DNA of 64,000 bases from Acinetobacter sp. XH1741 (GCF_041021895.1 NZ_CP157428.1:1798001-1862000), one strand, 5' to 3'. Positions 27,901-36,603 are shown, numbered from the stretch's first letter. The notes: generated by a model not told the origin, from the sequence alone. A program made the numbers and translations.

Positions 27901-28290
27901 ATGGAAAAAATTTTAGCAGAAAGTGCATTGGCCACTATGTTTCATCTCTATGGCACCGTCATGATGGTTGCTCTAGCAATTAGTCTTGTTGTCGCGGTTG
28001 TTTTAATCATGCGATTTCCACGTTCGCCTCAAGAATGGGTGGTAGGCTTAATCTGCACTATCGTTTCAAGTTTGACTGGTGGCTCATTCATTATCATGAA
28101 ATGGAATCTGCATGAATGGGTGACAGATATTTGGGGAATGATCACTTTAGGTGGCTTCTTCTTTATTTGTGGATTACCTGGTTGGGCAATTGTGAGATGG
28201 ATTTTTAATTTCATTAATAAACAGGAAGGAAAAACCATTATTGAAGTCATGAAAGACTTAAAAAAAGCAAAAGATGATATCCAAAGCTGA
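27901..28290 (+). CDS. Holin-like membrane protein
   Basis: 129 aa with about three hydrophobic helices (near residues 15-38, 47-65 and 77-98) and a charged Lys-rich C-terminal tail (EVMKDLKKAKDD), the layout of phage holins. It sits 36 bp before a muramidase-type endolysin, so it would form the inner-membrane lesion that lets the enzyme reach peptidoglycan. Identification rests on topology and neighbour. Rightward promoter with repressor operators lies 510 bp upstream. Confidence 0.7.
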   Translation: MEKILAESALATMFHLYGTVMMVALAISLVVAVVLIMRFPRSPQEWVVGLICTIVSSLTGGSFIIMKWNLHEWVTDIWGMITLGGFFFICGLPGWAIVRWIFNFINKQEGKTIIEVMKDLKKAKDDIQS

Positions 28291-28326
28291 TACTTCATAG
28301 GCTGAAATATAGATGAGGGCAATACA

Positions 28327-28872
28327 ATGAATATTGAACAGTATTTAGATGAACTTATAAAACGTGAAGGTGGGTATGTGAATGACCCAAATGATCCCGG
28401 GCATGCGACTAAGTTTGGTATTACACAAGCAGTTGCACGTGCATATGGATATCAAGACAACATGGAAAATTTATCTTTAGAGAGGGCTAGAGATATTTAT
28501 AAAAAGCAATATTGGTTTGAACCGCGATTTGACCAAGTTAATTTGATGAGTGCACCTATAGCTGAAGAGCTGTTCGATACAGCCGTTAATTGTGGTATTG
28601 GTTTTACAAAACCACTGTTACAACGCGCTTTAAATTTGTTGAATAGACAAGGCAAAGAAGGTTGGGTAGATCTTATACTCGATGGTGAATACGGGACAGC
28701 TACTTTAAATGCTTTATCAATATATATTCAAAAACGCGGTACTGAAGGGGAAAAGGTATTGGTTCGACTTCTTAATATTATGCAAGGTCAGCACTATATT
28801 GAGATCACCGAGAAAAACCCAAAGTACGAGCAATTCTTCTATGGCTGGCTGGCGAACCGTATAAGCTTGTGA
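28327..28872 (+). CDS. GH108-family endolysin (N-acetylmuramidase)
   Basis: 181 aa. N-terminal GH108 signature with catalytic Glu14 in KREGGYVNDPNDPG and the following TKFGIT; a C-terminal peptidoglycan-binding-like half with FDTAVNCG and DGEYGTATL. No signal peptide, so export needs the holin next door. Strong terminator directly after the stop closes the unit. Such enzymes are phage lysis proteins, but no phage morphogenesis operon is present nearby. Confidence 0.87.
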   Translation: MNIEQYLDELIKREGGYVNDPNDPGHATKFGITQAVARAYGYQDNMENLSLERARDIYKKQYWFEPRFDQVNLMSAPIAEELFDTAVNCGIGFTKPLLQRALNLLNRQGKEGWVDLILDGEYGTATLNALSIYIQKRGTEGEKVLVRLLNIMQGQHYIEITEKNPKYEQFFYGWLANRISL

Positions 28873-28938
28873 AAAAGCCAACTTGCTAAAATTGTTTTAA
28901 GCATAAATGCGATGAAACGTTTAACAAGTTGGCTTTTT
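28872..28938 (+). terminator. Long-armed terminator after the endolysin
   Basis: Perfect 14-bp arms AAAAAGCCAACTTG / CAAGTTGGCTTTTT, 39-nt loop. The flanking A and T tracts make it bidirectional, also ending the convergent LysE-type gene. Confidence 0.8.
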
Positions 28939-28965
28939 CTTTTTAATGGAGAAACACGTAGGGGC

Positions 28966-29583
28966 TTATTGAGTAATCAGCAAAATAGCCAGAAGAAAGA
29001 AAATACAACCACTCACTTTATTGAGTTTTGAAAAATTATTCCCTGCAAGCATTTTCTCTTTAAAAATCGAAGAAAAGTTGGCATAAACTAAATGAATAAA
29101 AAAACCAATTAGGCAAAAAGTTAAAGATAAAACAAGAAACTGATTTAATATTTCTTTTTTAATATCAATAAACTGTGGGAAAAGCGCAATAAAAAACACG
29201 ATTGTTTTTGGATTAAGCAATGAAGCAAATAAACCTTGATAGAAAAGTTTTGATTTTTTTACCCCTTTCTTGTCATGCTCAGTTTCTAATAAATCTTGAG
29301 TCGGAGATTTTTTAATAAAATTTTTATAGCCTAAATACATGAGGTAAAAGGCCCCGATAAATTTTAAGACAGTAAAGATGGTTGGATTACTCGTAATAAT
29401 AAGTCCCACGCCACTCGCAGAAATCACTGCAATAATGAACATACCAATAATTAAACCACTAATACCAAATAGAGCTGTACGTACCCCGTAATTGATTGAG
29501 TTCGTGACTGTAAATAAAACGCCTGGTCCAGGGCTTGATAAAGTAAGAAAAGCAATGGTTATAAAAACTAAAAGACCGTTCAC
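28966..29583 (-). CDS. LysE/RhtB-family exporter
   Basis: 205 aa, six predicted helices, with LTLSSPGPGVLFTVTNS at the N-terminus and SLLNPKTIVFF in the middle, as in LysE/RhtB exporters. A second member of this family in the window (the other at 23.1-23.7 kb); they are not close copies. Substrate unknown. It stands alone, facing the lysis cassette terminator. Confidence 0.82.
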   Translation of the reverse strand: MNGLLVFITIAFLTLSSPGPGVLFTVTNSINYGVRTALFGISGLIIGMFIIAVISASGVGLIITSNPTIFTVLKFIGAFYLMYLGYKNFIKKSPTQDLLETEHDKKGVKKSKLFYQGLFASLLNPKTIVFFIALFPQFIDIKKEILNQFLVLSLTFCLIGFFIHLVYANFSSIFKEKMLAGNNFSKLNKVSGCIFFLLAILLITQ

Positions 29584-29884
29584 GTTGTTACTTCCTGTTT
29601 ATCATCAATATGTTAAATGGCATTGTTAGATTAAATCACAATAGTTAAATTGTATACAGACAAGTACGTATATTTTATAAAAAAGTAAGTTATTTTATAA
29701 ACATGTATAAGTGGGTATTGATGCCATAATTATAGTCGATTTTCACGCAAAAATTTCTTTGTTAAAAATTTAAATATACTTAATTAATATATAAAAAATT
29801 ATATTTTTTAATTTAAAAATCAATAAATTAGCATTTCTGACGTGGGGTTGTATTTAGTGTGAATTTAATTATTTAAGATATAGA
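29584..29884. other. AT-rich gap between exporter and cold-shock gene
   Basis: No ORF or clear palindrome seen before the csp promoter. Confidence 0.4.
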
Positions 29885-29912
29885 TTGCAATTCGTTAGGA
29901 AGCGTGTATAGT
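29885..29912 (+). promoter_or_regulatory. Promoter of the cold-shock gene
   Basis: -35 TTGCAA, 16-bp spacer, -10 TATAGT. It implies a leader of about 155 nt before the csp ATG, the long 5' UTR typical of cold-inducible csp mRNAs that refold at low temperature. Confidence 0.55.
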
Positions 29913-30076
29913 CAAACGCAACTACAAAAATATTCATGTTCGCCTAAATCTCTCTTTTCGCAGTTTTATTTATAATCCTCCGTGTATTTTTAGATATTTA
30001 AGTAAATGTATGTTTTTTAGCTCAATTGGTTTATCCAATAATAAATGATAATTGTTTTAAAAGTTAGGATTAATTT

Positions 30077-30292
30077 ATGTCTAATACTACTGGTACAGTA
30101 AAGTGGTTTAACGAAACTAAAGGTTTTGGTTTTATTCAAACTGATGAAGGTAAAGATGTTTTTGCACATTTTTCTGAAATTCAAACACAAGGCTTTAAAG
30201 TTCTTCTAGAAGGTCAACGTGTTCAGTTTACTGTGACGCAGGGTAAAAAAGGCCCACAAGCTTCGAATATCACTATTGTGACGAATGCTTAA
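30077..30292 (+). CDS. CspA-family cold-shock protein
   Basis: 71-aa single OB-fold RNA chaperone with RNP1 (KGFGFIQTD) and RNP2 (VFAHFSEI) motifs, starting [14 protein letters not shown]. Melts RNA secondary structure and binds single-stranded nucleic acids. Long leader and a downstream terminator (30374-30405). It is one of several csp paralogues expected in Acinetobacter, so no specific letter is given. Confidence 0.93.
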   Translation: MSNTTGTVKWFNETKGFGFIQTDEGKDVFAHFSEIQTQGFKVLLEGQRVQFTVTQGKKGPQASNITIVTNA

Positions 30293-30373
30293 ATTTATAT
30301 AATTTGATGATTTTATTTGAATTCTTTAGAGCGAATTGCTCAAGTAAATGATCTAAAATTATCAGTGTAGTTA

Positions 30374-30405
30374 AAAAACCCACTTCTTCCTTTGTGGGTT
30401 TTTTT
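30374..30405 (+). terminator. Terminator after csp
   Basis: AAAAACCCAC / GTGGGTTTTT followed by further T. Confidence 0.82.
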
Positions 30406-30496
30406 ATATGAATAATCAAATAAGTTGATTGTTTGTTTTATATAATATAAAAATCAAACTAATGCTCAATAAGTTAACTTAATAATTGGTATAAAA

Positions 30497-30718
30497 ATGG
30501 ATATTTGTATTGGTGGTATTTTAAACGGTAAAGTTAGAAAGAATAATGAAAATTGTTTCAGAACAGGAAATCCTCATACACAAGATGTAGTTGAATATCA
30601 AAAGCAGTACTTCCATTTAAAGGGGAAGCTCTTGTCATTTTGGGTATGTAATGAGTTAAATTTTCAAGAAGCAGCACGTATAGCTGAAAGTTTCTTGGAA
30701 AAGAACAAGGATTTTTGA
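30497..30718 (+). CDS. Hypothetical protein, 73 aa
   Basis: Not recognised. Small soluble protein with three cysteines (DICIGG, ENCFRTG, FWVCNEL) and an amphipathic C-terminal helix (EAARIAESFLEKNKD). No clear ribosome site. Isolated between csp and a proC-like gene. Confidence 0.5.
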   Translation: MDICIGGILNGKVRKNNENCFRTGNPHTQDVVEYQKQYFHLKGKLLSFWVCNELNFQEAARIAESFLEKNKDF

Positions 30719-30999
30719 AGTAAATATTAAATAAAGTAGTTTAAACATGATTAAGCTCTTTTTAAGAAAGAGATAAACTAAAAATATTTTTAATTACATA
30801 TTTTTAACAATTTGGATTAATTTGTTATCCCTAAAATCATAAGTAAAGGGTACTCTAAGCTCAAGATATAGATTTGTTGTAAAATTAAACTTAACATTCA
30901 TAAAAATTTATTAAATTTTTATCGTATTAACAATGCATGACTTAAGTCATAAATAATATTTCTTTTTGTAGTATATCTAAAGGAAGGAAATACTTCTCA

Positions 31000-31815
31000 A
31001 TGTTGAATGTAGTACAACCAAATATTTGCTTTATTGGCAGTAGTAATCTGTCGTTAGCTTTAATTGGAGGCTTGGTTTTAAAAGGTTTCCAAAAAGAAAA
31101 AATTAATCTTATAGAGGAAATTAAATTCGATAATGAAATTATTCTAAAGCAAAAGCAGCATGAGGTGAAAAAGGCAGATATTGTTATTTTATTGCTAGAC
31201 CCGAAAGATCTAAAAAACATACTTGTGCCATTAAAAAAGTGGCTAGTTGATAAAACTATCGTCTCAATGATGGCTGGAATTAATATCAAACAATTGATGA
31301 ATATTACTGGTTCAAAAAAAATTATAAGAATTATCTCTAATCCACCTGTATTAACTTATGCCGGTACACATGTGCTGATTGGTTCGGAAAATTTAGAGCC
31401 AACAGATAAAGAAGCAATTGAGGAAATTTATTCGGCAACTGGGAAGACCTACTGGGCAAATTCAGAATCGGAAACTGATGCGATTATCGCTTTGTCTGGT
31501 TCAGGACCCGCTTACTTCTTTTATATTCTCGACAGTATGGTAAAAACAGGTGTTTCCATGGGGCTGGATAAGCAATTTGCTTTAGATCTGGCTTTGCAAG
31601 CTGCTTCAGGTGCTGTGGAAATGGTTCGTAAAAGTAATGTTCAGCCGAGTGAGTTATGTGGCAAGGTGACATTGGCCAATGGAATTACAGAATCTGCATT
31701 AAGAATGTTTGAATTAGGAAATCTTTCTGACGACATTCGCTTGGCTTTAAAAGCGGCGTATCATCGTAGTCGGGAAATCAGTGCAGAAATTAATGCAGAG
31801 ATTGCCACACACTAG
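31000..31815 (+). CDS. Divergent pyrroline-5-carboxylate reductase (ProC-like)
   Basis: 271 aa. The C-terminal dimer domain is well kept (ALSGSGPAYFF, GKVTLANGITESAL), which identifies the family that makes proline from pyrroline-5-carboxylate with NAD(P)H. The N-terminal Rossmann half is unusual: the glycine motif is GSSNLS instead of GGGNM, and the segment before ADIVILLLDPK is short. It is probably a second, acquired copy rather than the housekeeping proC. Three hairpins crowd its 3' end. Confidence 0.8.
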   Translation: MLNVVQPNICFIGSSNLSLALIGGLVLKGFQKEKINLIEEIKFDNEIILKQKQHEVKKADIVILLLDPKDLKNILVPLKKWLVDKTIVSMMAGINIKQLMNITGSKKIIRIISNPPVLTYAGTHVLIGSENLEPTDKEAIEEIYSATGKTYWANSESETDAIIALSGSGPAYFFYILDSMVKTGVSMGLDKQFALDLALQAASGAVEMVRKSNVQPSELCGKVTLANGITESALRMFELGNLSDDIRLALKAAYHRSREISAEINAEIATH

Positions 31816-31932
31816 TTCTAGTGTAGTGCTCAGTACCTTTCAATTTTGAGATCACTTGTATATGCAAGGTACTTCCCAAAAGATTAACTTGAATTATGTG
31901 AGAGAGATAAACGTTTAGTTTATTTCTCTCAC
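31809..31932. repeat. Cluster of three hairpins downstream of the proC-like gene
   Basis: ACACTAG/CTAGTGT across the stop codon (31809-31824), AGTACCTT/AAGGTACT (31832-31873), and GTGAGAGAGATAAAC/GTTTATTTCTCTCAC (31898-31932, one mismatch). There is no clean T run after the first two. Possible RNA 3'-end structure or a structured non-coding element. Confidence 0.5.
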
Positions 31933-31975
31933 TAAAGCCGCCTTACTACTTACTTTTTTGATGTAAAGCTTTAAC

Positions 31976-32095
31976 TTATGGAGTCTGTAGGAAATATTCC
32001 CAAATAATAAACCCTAAACCGAACCCTAACATTGAGTAGAGAGTGATAATAAATAATACAAAACTAGCTTTATTTTTCTTTCTTAAAAAACTCAT
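31976..32095 (-). CDS. Small membrane protein, 39 aa
   Basis: ATG at 32095 has an AGGTAG site 6-7 nt upstream. Product starts MSFLRKKNKASF, then one membrane helix (LFIITLYSMLGFGLGFIIW) and a short tail. The positive-inside start and single helix fit a small inner-membrane protein. No family recognised. Confidence 0.55.
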   Translation of the reverse strand: MSFLRKKNKASFVLFIITLYSMLGFGLGFIIWEYFLQTP

Positions 32096-32579
32096 GTTAG
32101 CTACCTCGTGTCTCGATGTGACTATCATGAACAAATATCATGTGTAATCATAGATACAGAGTTTTTTTAAAAAAATATAACAGATGTCACGGTTGTTATA
32201 TTCTGGACTTTAATTAAATTTTTCTTGAAATTGATCGTGTATAAAGACTGCCATATAGAAGGGAGGATTTAACAAAAAGAATGTCAGAAAGAGAGGTTTA
32301 TATTGATTATTAAATACTTCGATTTAGTCTAATACTTAATAATAATCACTTACAATTGCAAGAAGATATGTCTAATTAATTAAAATTATTAAGTAAATTG
32401 TGAAAGGGTTATCTAAATTTTAATTCTTATGTGATTTATTTTGGTGCAATTTTACACAAGACAAGTAGTTTTTACATTGCCATCTAATTTATTTTCACTC
32501 AATTACAATTAATCTATCATAATGAGAATATGAATATTTTTTAATTTCAAATGGTTATAATAATATTGAGGAGGAAGAA
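32096..32579. other. AT-rich gap of about 480 bp
   Basis: No ORF, tRNA or palindromic array seen. It contains the promoter regions of the small membrane protein and of the first of two paralogues. Confidence 0.4.
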
Positions 32580-33038
32580 ATGCCAAAGTATTTAGCTATA
32601 GCAGATAAAGTATATAAAGAAATTAAAAAAGATAAATTGTTCACGGAAGATACTATTCAAAATCTAAATTGTTTAATAAGTTTGATTCGTAAAGCCATTA
32701 AAGGTACCGAATTTAAACTTAAATACAATTTTATAAATTTTGAAGAATGTTTAAATCAATTTAATAAAGAAAAATCAGTACACGTCGATTTAAGCCTGAT
32801 GCCAAAGCATCAAAATGAAGGGGAGTTTATTTTATGGCTTGCTGGCTTTATTGAACGCATGACTATAGGAGGTAAAGAAAAGCTTCCTCCTATTTCGAAC
32901 TATATTCCAAAAGGCTTCAGCCTTGATAAGGTTGAAGCTCCTGTAGCTGTTGAGCAAATCAAAGAAGAAAATGCCGAGATGATCATTAACTACTTTAAAT
33001 CTGAGGACTATATCAAAAATAATAAAGTATCCTCTTAA
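32580..33038 (+). CDS. Unknown protein, tandem paralogue A (152 aa)
   Basis: Strong GAGGAGG ribosome site. Shares with the gene at 33388 a common core: YLAIADKVY, LKYNFINFEECL, VDLSLMP and EFILWLAGFIERM. It differs by a C-terminal extension of about 45 residues rich in Pro, Lys and Glu. No signal peptide or membrane helix; no family recognised. A GC-rich terminator follows. Confidence 0.65.
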   Translation: MPKYLAIADKVYKEIKKDKLFTEDTIQNLNCLISLIRKAIKGTEFKLKYNFINFEECLNQFNKEKSVHVDLSLMPKHQNEGEFILWLAGFIERMTIGGKEKLPPISNYIPKGFSLDKVEAPVAVEQIKEENAEMIINYFKSEDYIKNNKVSS

Positions 33039-33095
33039 TAAATATAGAAGTGCTTTTCCACCGTACTTCTATATCTGGCTGATAAAAATTCAGCT

Positions 33096-33118
33096 ACCGC
33101 CTTCTGGGGCGGTTTTTT
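33096..33118 (+). terminator. Terminator after paralogue A
   Basis: ACCGCC / GGCGGT then six T. Confidence 0.8.
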
Positions 33119-33387
33119 ATTATAAGTAATACTCAATTGAACATGAGAGTAGTTCTTATAAAATAGTCTTCCATTTTAAAAATTTTATTTATTGCTTAAT
33201 GGGCCTAATTTAAAATGTCAGAAAATATGGAATTGTTTTTTAAATAAATAATAATTATATAAAAAATAGATATTTGGGGGATATGGCGTTATTTCTGTTG
33301 AAGTATTTTTCACATAAAAATAATCTTAAATTACGTATAGAAACGTTTACTAGTACATACTTTCTAAAAAAATAGGAAGATAACGAG

Positions 33388-33732
33388 ATGAATGAGAATG
33401 CTGAACTCATTAAATATTTAGATATTGCCGAAAACGTCTATGCAAATATTTATGAAAAGTATCAGATCACCAATAATCCTGTGACGAACTTGAATAGGGT
33501 TATGGCGGAAATTAAAAAAGAAGCTGATCAAAACGATTTAAAGTTAAAGTACACTAAAATTGATTTTGAAGAATGTTTAAGTAAACCTCTTTCAGAAAGA
33601 GAGATAAAAGTCGATTTAAGTTTGCTTCCTCGTTTTGAGTATAGAGATGAATTTATTTTATGGTTGGCTAATTTTATTGGGAATATTAGTGTGCAGAAAA
33701 AATTTATAAAACAAAATTTTCACTTTAATTAA
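33388..33732 (+). CDS. Unknown protein, tandem paralogue B (114 aa)
   Basis: Same core as the 152-aa protein at 32580: YLDIAENVY, LKYTKIDFEECL, VDLSLLP, EFILWLANFIGNI, but ending soon after it. The pair arose by duplication and diverged to roughly half identity by eye, with different C-termini. Each has its own upstream gap of about 350 bp or more. Function unknown. Confidence 0.62.
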   Translation: MNENAELIKYLDIAENVYANIYEKYQITNNPVTNLNRVMAEIKKEADQNDLKLKYTKIDFEECLSKPLSEREIKVDLSLLPRFEYRDEFILWLANFIGNISVQKKFIKQNFHFN

Positions 33733-33821
33733 CTTGTTATGTGACAAGAGTTTTAATCACTATCTTAGAACTTAGCGATATAAAAAGAACAATAAAGTAC
33801 GCCTGAGTAGAGGTAACTTCT

Positions 33822-34928
33822 ATGAAGAATATTACTGAAAAATCACTTTTCGATGTGTTTACACAACATCAAGCCTATCTTTATAGGGCATCTTCAAGAA
33901 CAGTAAATGACATTCTTAAGCTCTTTTATAGTAAAACATTCGATATGCTTGATAAGTTAGAACCTTTACTAAAAGTCTTAGATGAAACGGAAAGATTTAC
34001 TTTAGCAGGCGGCGAGTACACCACTCATAGTTTAAAAAAAATCCAACGTGTTATTTCGGATTGGTTTATTTCAATTAGCACTGCTGTATCACAAATTTTT
34101 ACTGACTCAGCTACTTCTCTAGCGATATATGAATCTAAGTATATGGCTAAACTATTTGGCAAAGTTATTAAAGAAGTGAGAGGAGAAGCCTTATATACGT
34201 TAATAAAACGAGTTCCCTTAGCAGGTGGGGCTTTGATGGATGAGTCCTTAGCTCAAATGAGTGAAAACACCCTACAAAGAGTTGAATATGCTATTCGTGA
34301 TGGAATGAATACAGGGATGACTCCCCAGCAGATTATTAAACGTATTAGTGGTACTAAACGCCTTAAATATGAAGATGGGTTACTCAACACTAGCAAAGTC
34401 GACATTGAGCGGATTGTGAGAACCTTACGCAGCCATATATCAAATCAAGTCTATTTATATAACTTTAAAAACTTTAATTTTGAATACGTAAGATTTGTGA
34501 GTGTGTTGGACGGAAGAACTTCTAAAACCTGCGCAGCAATTGATGGCTCTATTTGGGAATTAAATGATCCAACGAAAAAAGTACCTCCTTTACATCCTAA
34601 CTGCCGAAGTATTTTGGTACCGGTAAGTAGGGATGGCCGACTTATCGGTAACCGATCTTTTCTTATGGATGAAAGGAAAGTACGAGACATTCCTAAACAT
34701 GAACGAACTCAGTTAATGGGGTATATAGATGCCAATATTTCCTTTAAAGAATTTTTTAAACTGACAGATAGTTTTTTCCAAAAAGAATGGCTAGGTCCTA
34801 AACGTTATAAATTATATAAAGAAGGCCAATTTGATTTTGATAAATTTTTTGACCCTAAAGGGCGACTCTATACTCTGGATGAGTTGAGTGAACTTGATGA
34901 AAGAACCTTTAAAATACTTGGGTTGTAG
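33822..34928 (+). CDS. Mu gpF / SPP1 gp7-like phage head morphogenesis protein, orphan
   Basis: 368 aa. The diagnostic region is VSVLDGRTSKTCAAIDGS followed by VPPLHPNCRSILVPV, the Cys/His motif of phage minor head proteins that join the portal and help early capsid assembly. N-terminal half helical. No portal, terminase or capsid gene lies next to it, so it is a prophage remnant or a reused domain. An AntA-type gene 3 kb on is also phage-derived. Confidence 0.82.
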   Translation: MKNITEKSLFDVFTQHQAYLYRASSRTVNDILKLFYSKTFDMLDKLEPLLKVLDETERFTLAGGEYTTHSLKKIQRVISDWFISISTAVSQIFTDSATSLAIYESKYMAKLFGKVIKEVRGEALYTLIKRVPLAGGALMDESLAQMSENTLQRVEYAIRDGMNTGMTPQQIIKRISGTKRLKYEDGLLNTSKVDIERIVRTLRSHISNQVYLYNFKNFNFEYVRFVSVLDGRTSKTCAAIDGSIWELNDPTKKVPPLHPNCRSILVPVSRDGRLIGNRSFLMDERKVRDIPKHERTQLMGYIDANISFKEFFKLTDSFFQKEWLGPKRYKLYKEGQFDFDKFFDPKGRLYTLDELSELDERTFKILGL

Positions 34929-35012
34929 GTGGAATTAGTCAGTAATAACCTTTTAAAACTTAATTTTTAATGCATAAGTTGTTACCCTTGCACGTGAAAT
35001 TAAGGTGAGATT

Positions 35013-35336
35013 ATGAAATTTATATTCCTCTTTATGAGCGCAATTACTCTTCCATGCTACGCAGCATCACCCACAATGGAAATGCACTATTGTCATCTTG
35101 TGAAAAATGCAGCAAAAGGAGTAATGGATGCAAGGCAACATGATGTGCCGGTAATTGAATTACAAGAGATTGCCAGTCATCTTGAAGAAGTAGAGGCGAA
35201 GCAGCTTTATCAAGAACTCATTGATACGGCATACTCGTCAAAATTATTTGAAGATCCTTTAATTAAGACAAAAGCTGTTGAAGACTTTCAGTCAGTATGG
35301 CATGAAAAATGTTTAGCGAGAAGTTCTGTAAGCTGA
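35013..35336 (+). CDS. Small secreted two-cysteine protein, copy 1 (107 aa)
   Basis: Signal peptide (MKFIFLFMSAITLPCYA) then a helical mature part with one Cys near its start (MHYCHLV) and one near its end (HEKCLAR), likely disulfide-bonded in the periplasm. Shares layout with the proteins at 38369 and 38812 (Cys, Gln-rich helix with RQ and P, AY, then F and Cys) and is closest to the decayed copy at 36604. Function unknown. Terminator directly after. Confidence 0.65.
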   Translation: MKFIFLFMSAITLPCYAASPTMEMHYCHLVKNAAKGVMDARQHDVPVIELQEIASHLEEVEAKQLYQELIDTAYSSKLFEDPLIKTKAVEDFQSVWHEKCLARSSVS

Positions 35337-35355
35337 GACGTCTATGTAAATCGGG

Positions 35356-35378
35356 CCTACTCTTAGAGTAGGTTTTTT
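35356..35378 (+). terminator. Terminator after secreted copy 1
   Basis: CCTACTC-TTA-GAGTAGG followed by TTTTTT. Confidence 0.85.
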
Positions 35379-35613
35379 CTTAAAGCGAATAAAATAAATA
35401 CCAAGCTGCAGCAGGTTTATAGTAGTTTTAATTTTTATGACAAAATTATTAAAAATTTAGAAATAACAAAGTATTTACAACAAATTAAGTTGTATAAAAG
35501 TTCAAAACAGTATTTATAGGAAAAATTTGTATTTTATTTTTACTCTTAATTTAACCTTAAGGCTTGGGCTATTAGATATCGGCTAATGAATACGTATGTT
35601 TGGAGAACATACA

Positions 35614-36378
35614 ATGATAAGTCATGAAAGTTTATCTAAAACTTTGAGTAAAGTTCCAGAAGTCACGTTACTGTTCTGGATCATTAAAATTGCTGCTACT
35701 ACCTTGGGTGAAACTGCCGGAGATGCGCTATCTATGTCCCTAAATTTGGGATATGTCATTAGTACAGCAATTTTCGCAGTGATATTTGCAGTTTTTGTCG
35801 GTCTGCAAATTAAAGCCAAGAAATACAATTCATTTTTTTATTGGGCAACCATTATTGCCACGACTACGTTAGGGACTACAATTGCCGATTTTGTTGACCG
35901 GACTTTAGGTGTGGGCTATGCAGGCGGAAGTTTAATATTAGTTATTTTATTAGGCCTCTCTCTCTTCGTTTGGTATTTAAGCTGCGGCACAATATCGGTA
36001 AAAAGTATCCAATCTGCTAAAAGTGAAGTCTTTTATTGGTTAACCATCATGTTCTCTCAAACATTAGGGACAGCATTAGGTGACTGGACGGCTGATACTC
36101 AAGGGTTAGGCTATACGAGTGCTGCGTTAATTTTTGGTACTTTATTACTGGTATTAGCGATCTGCTATTTTTATACCAAAATCTCAAGAACCTTACTATT
36201 TTGGTTGGCCTTTGTTCTTACTCGACCACTCGGGGCGGTTTTAGGTGATTTCCTTGATAAACCTATCGCACATGGTGGGTTAGAGCTAAGTAGATTTAGC
36301 GCATCTTTCGTCTTGTTTGCTTTTATAGTGGTTTGTTTAATGGTCTTTAAACCTAAGGCAGCACAAACATCTCATTAA
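35614..36378 (+). CDS. DUF347/COG4705-type membrane protein with four internal repeats
   Basis: 254 aa, about eight hydrophobic helices. Four internal repeats carry a TLG-x3-GD / LGxGY theme: TLGETAGD...LNLGY, TLGTTIAD...LGVGY, TLGTALGD...LGLGY and RPLGAVLGD...AHGGL. This matches the repeat family known as DUF347, whose function I cannot state. The ATG at 35596 overlaps the GGAG site that serves the ATG at 35614. A terminator follows. The family also occurs outside phages, so this may be cargo. Confidence 0.78.
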   Translation: MISHESLSKTLSKVPEVTLLFWIIKIAATTLGETAGDALSMSLNLGYVISTAIFAVIFAVFVGLQIKAKKYNSFFYWATIIATTTLGTTIADFVDRTLGVGYAGGSLILVILLGLSLFVWYLSCGTISVKSIQSAKSEVFYWLTIMFSQTLGTALGDWTADTQGLGYTSAALIFGTLLLVLAICYFYTKISRTLLFWLAFVLTRPLGAVLGDFLDKPIAHGGLELSRFSASFVLFAFIVVCLMVFKPKAAQTSH

Positions 36379-36396
36379 ACTAATTATCAATTAAAA

Positions 36397-36430
36397 AGCC
36401 ACATTATTCTTTTGGGTGATGTGGTTTTTT
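36397..36430 (+). terminator. Terminator after the DUF347 gene
   Basis: AAGCCACAT / ATGTGGTTT (one G:T pair) then six T. Confidence 0.75.
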
Positions 36431-36481
36431 ATGTGAGCGCAAAAGATTAAATGAAGCATCATTTATACTTTTTTCGGACGT

Positions 36482-36512
36482 AAAAAAGCCCTTGCTCGAA
36501 AGCTAAGGGCTT
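36482..36512 (-). terminator. Minus-strand terminator without a known gene
   Basis: AAGCCCTT / AAGGGCTT preceded by an A tract, so U-rich on the minus strand. No minus-strand gene is seen to its right, which suggests a short or non-coding leftward transcript. Confidence 0.5.
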
Positions 36513-36603
36513 AGTCATTCATTGATCTAGCAATGAACTATATAAGGCTCATCTCATACTGAGGTCAGTATATATGAAAGTGAGTCAATAAAGAAGGTGA
36601 TCC

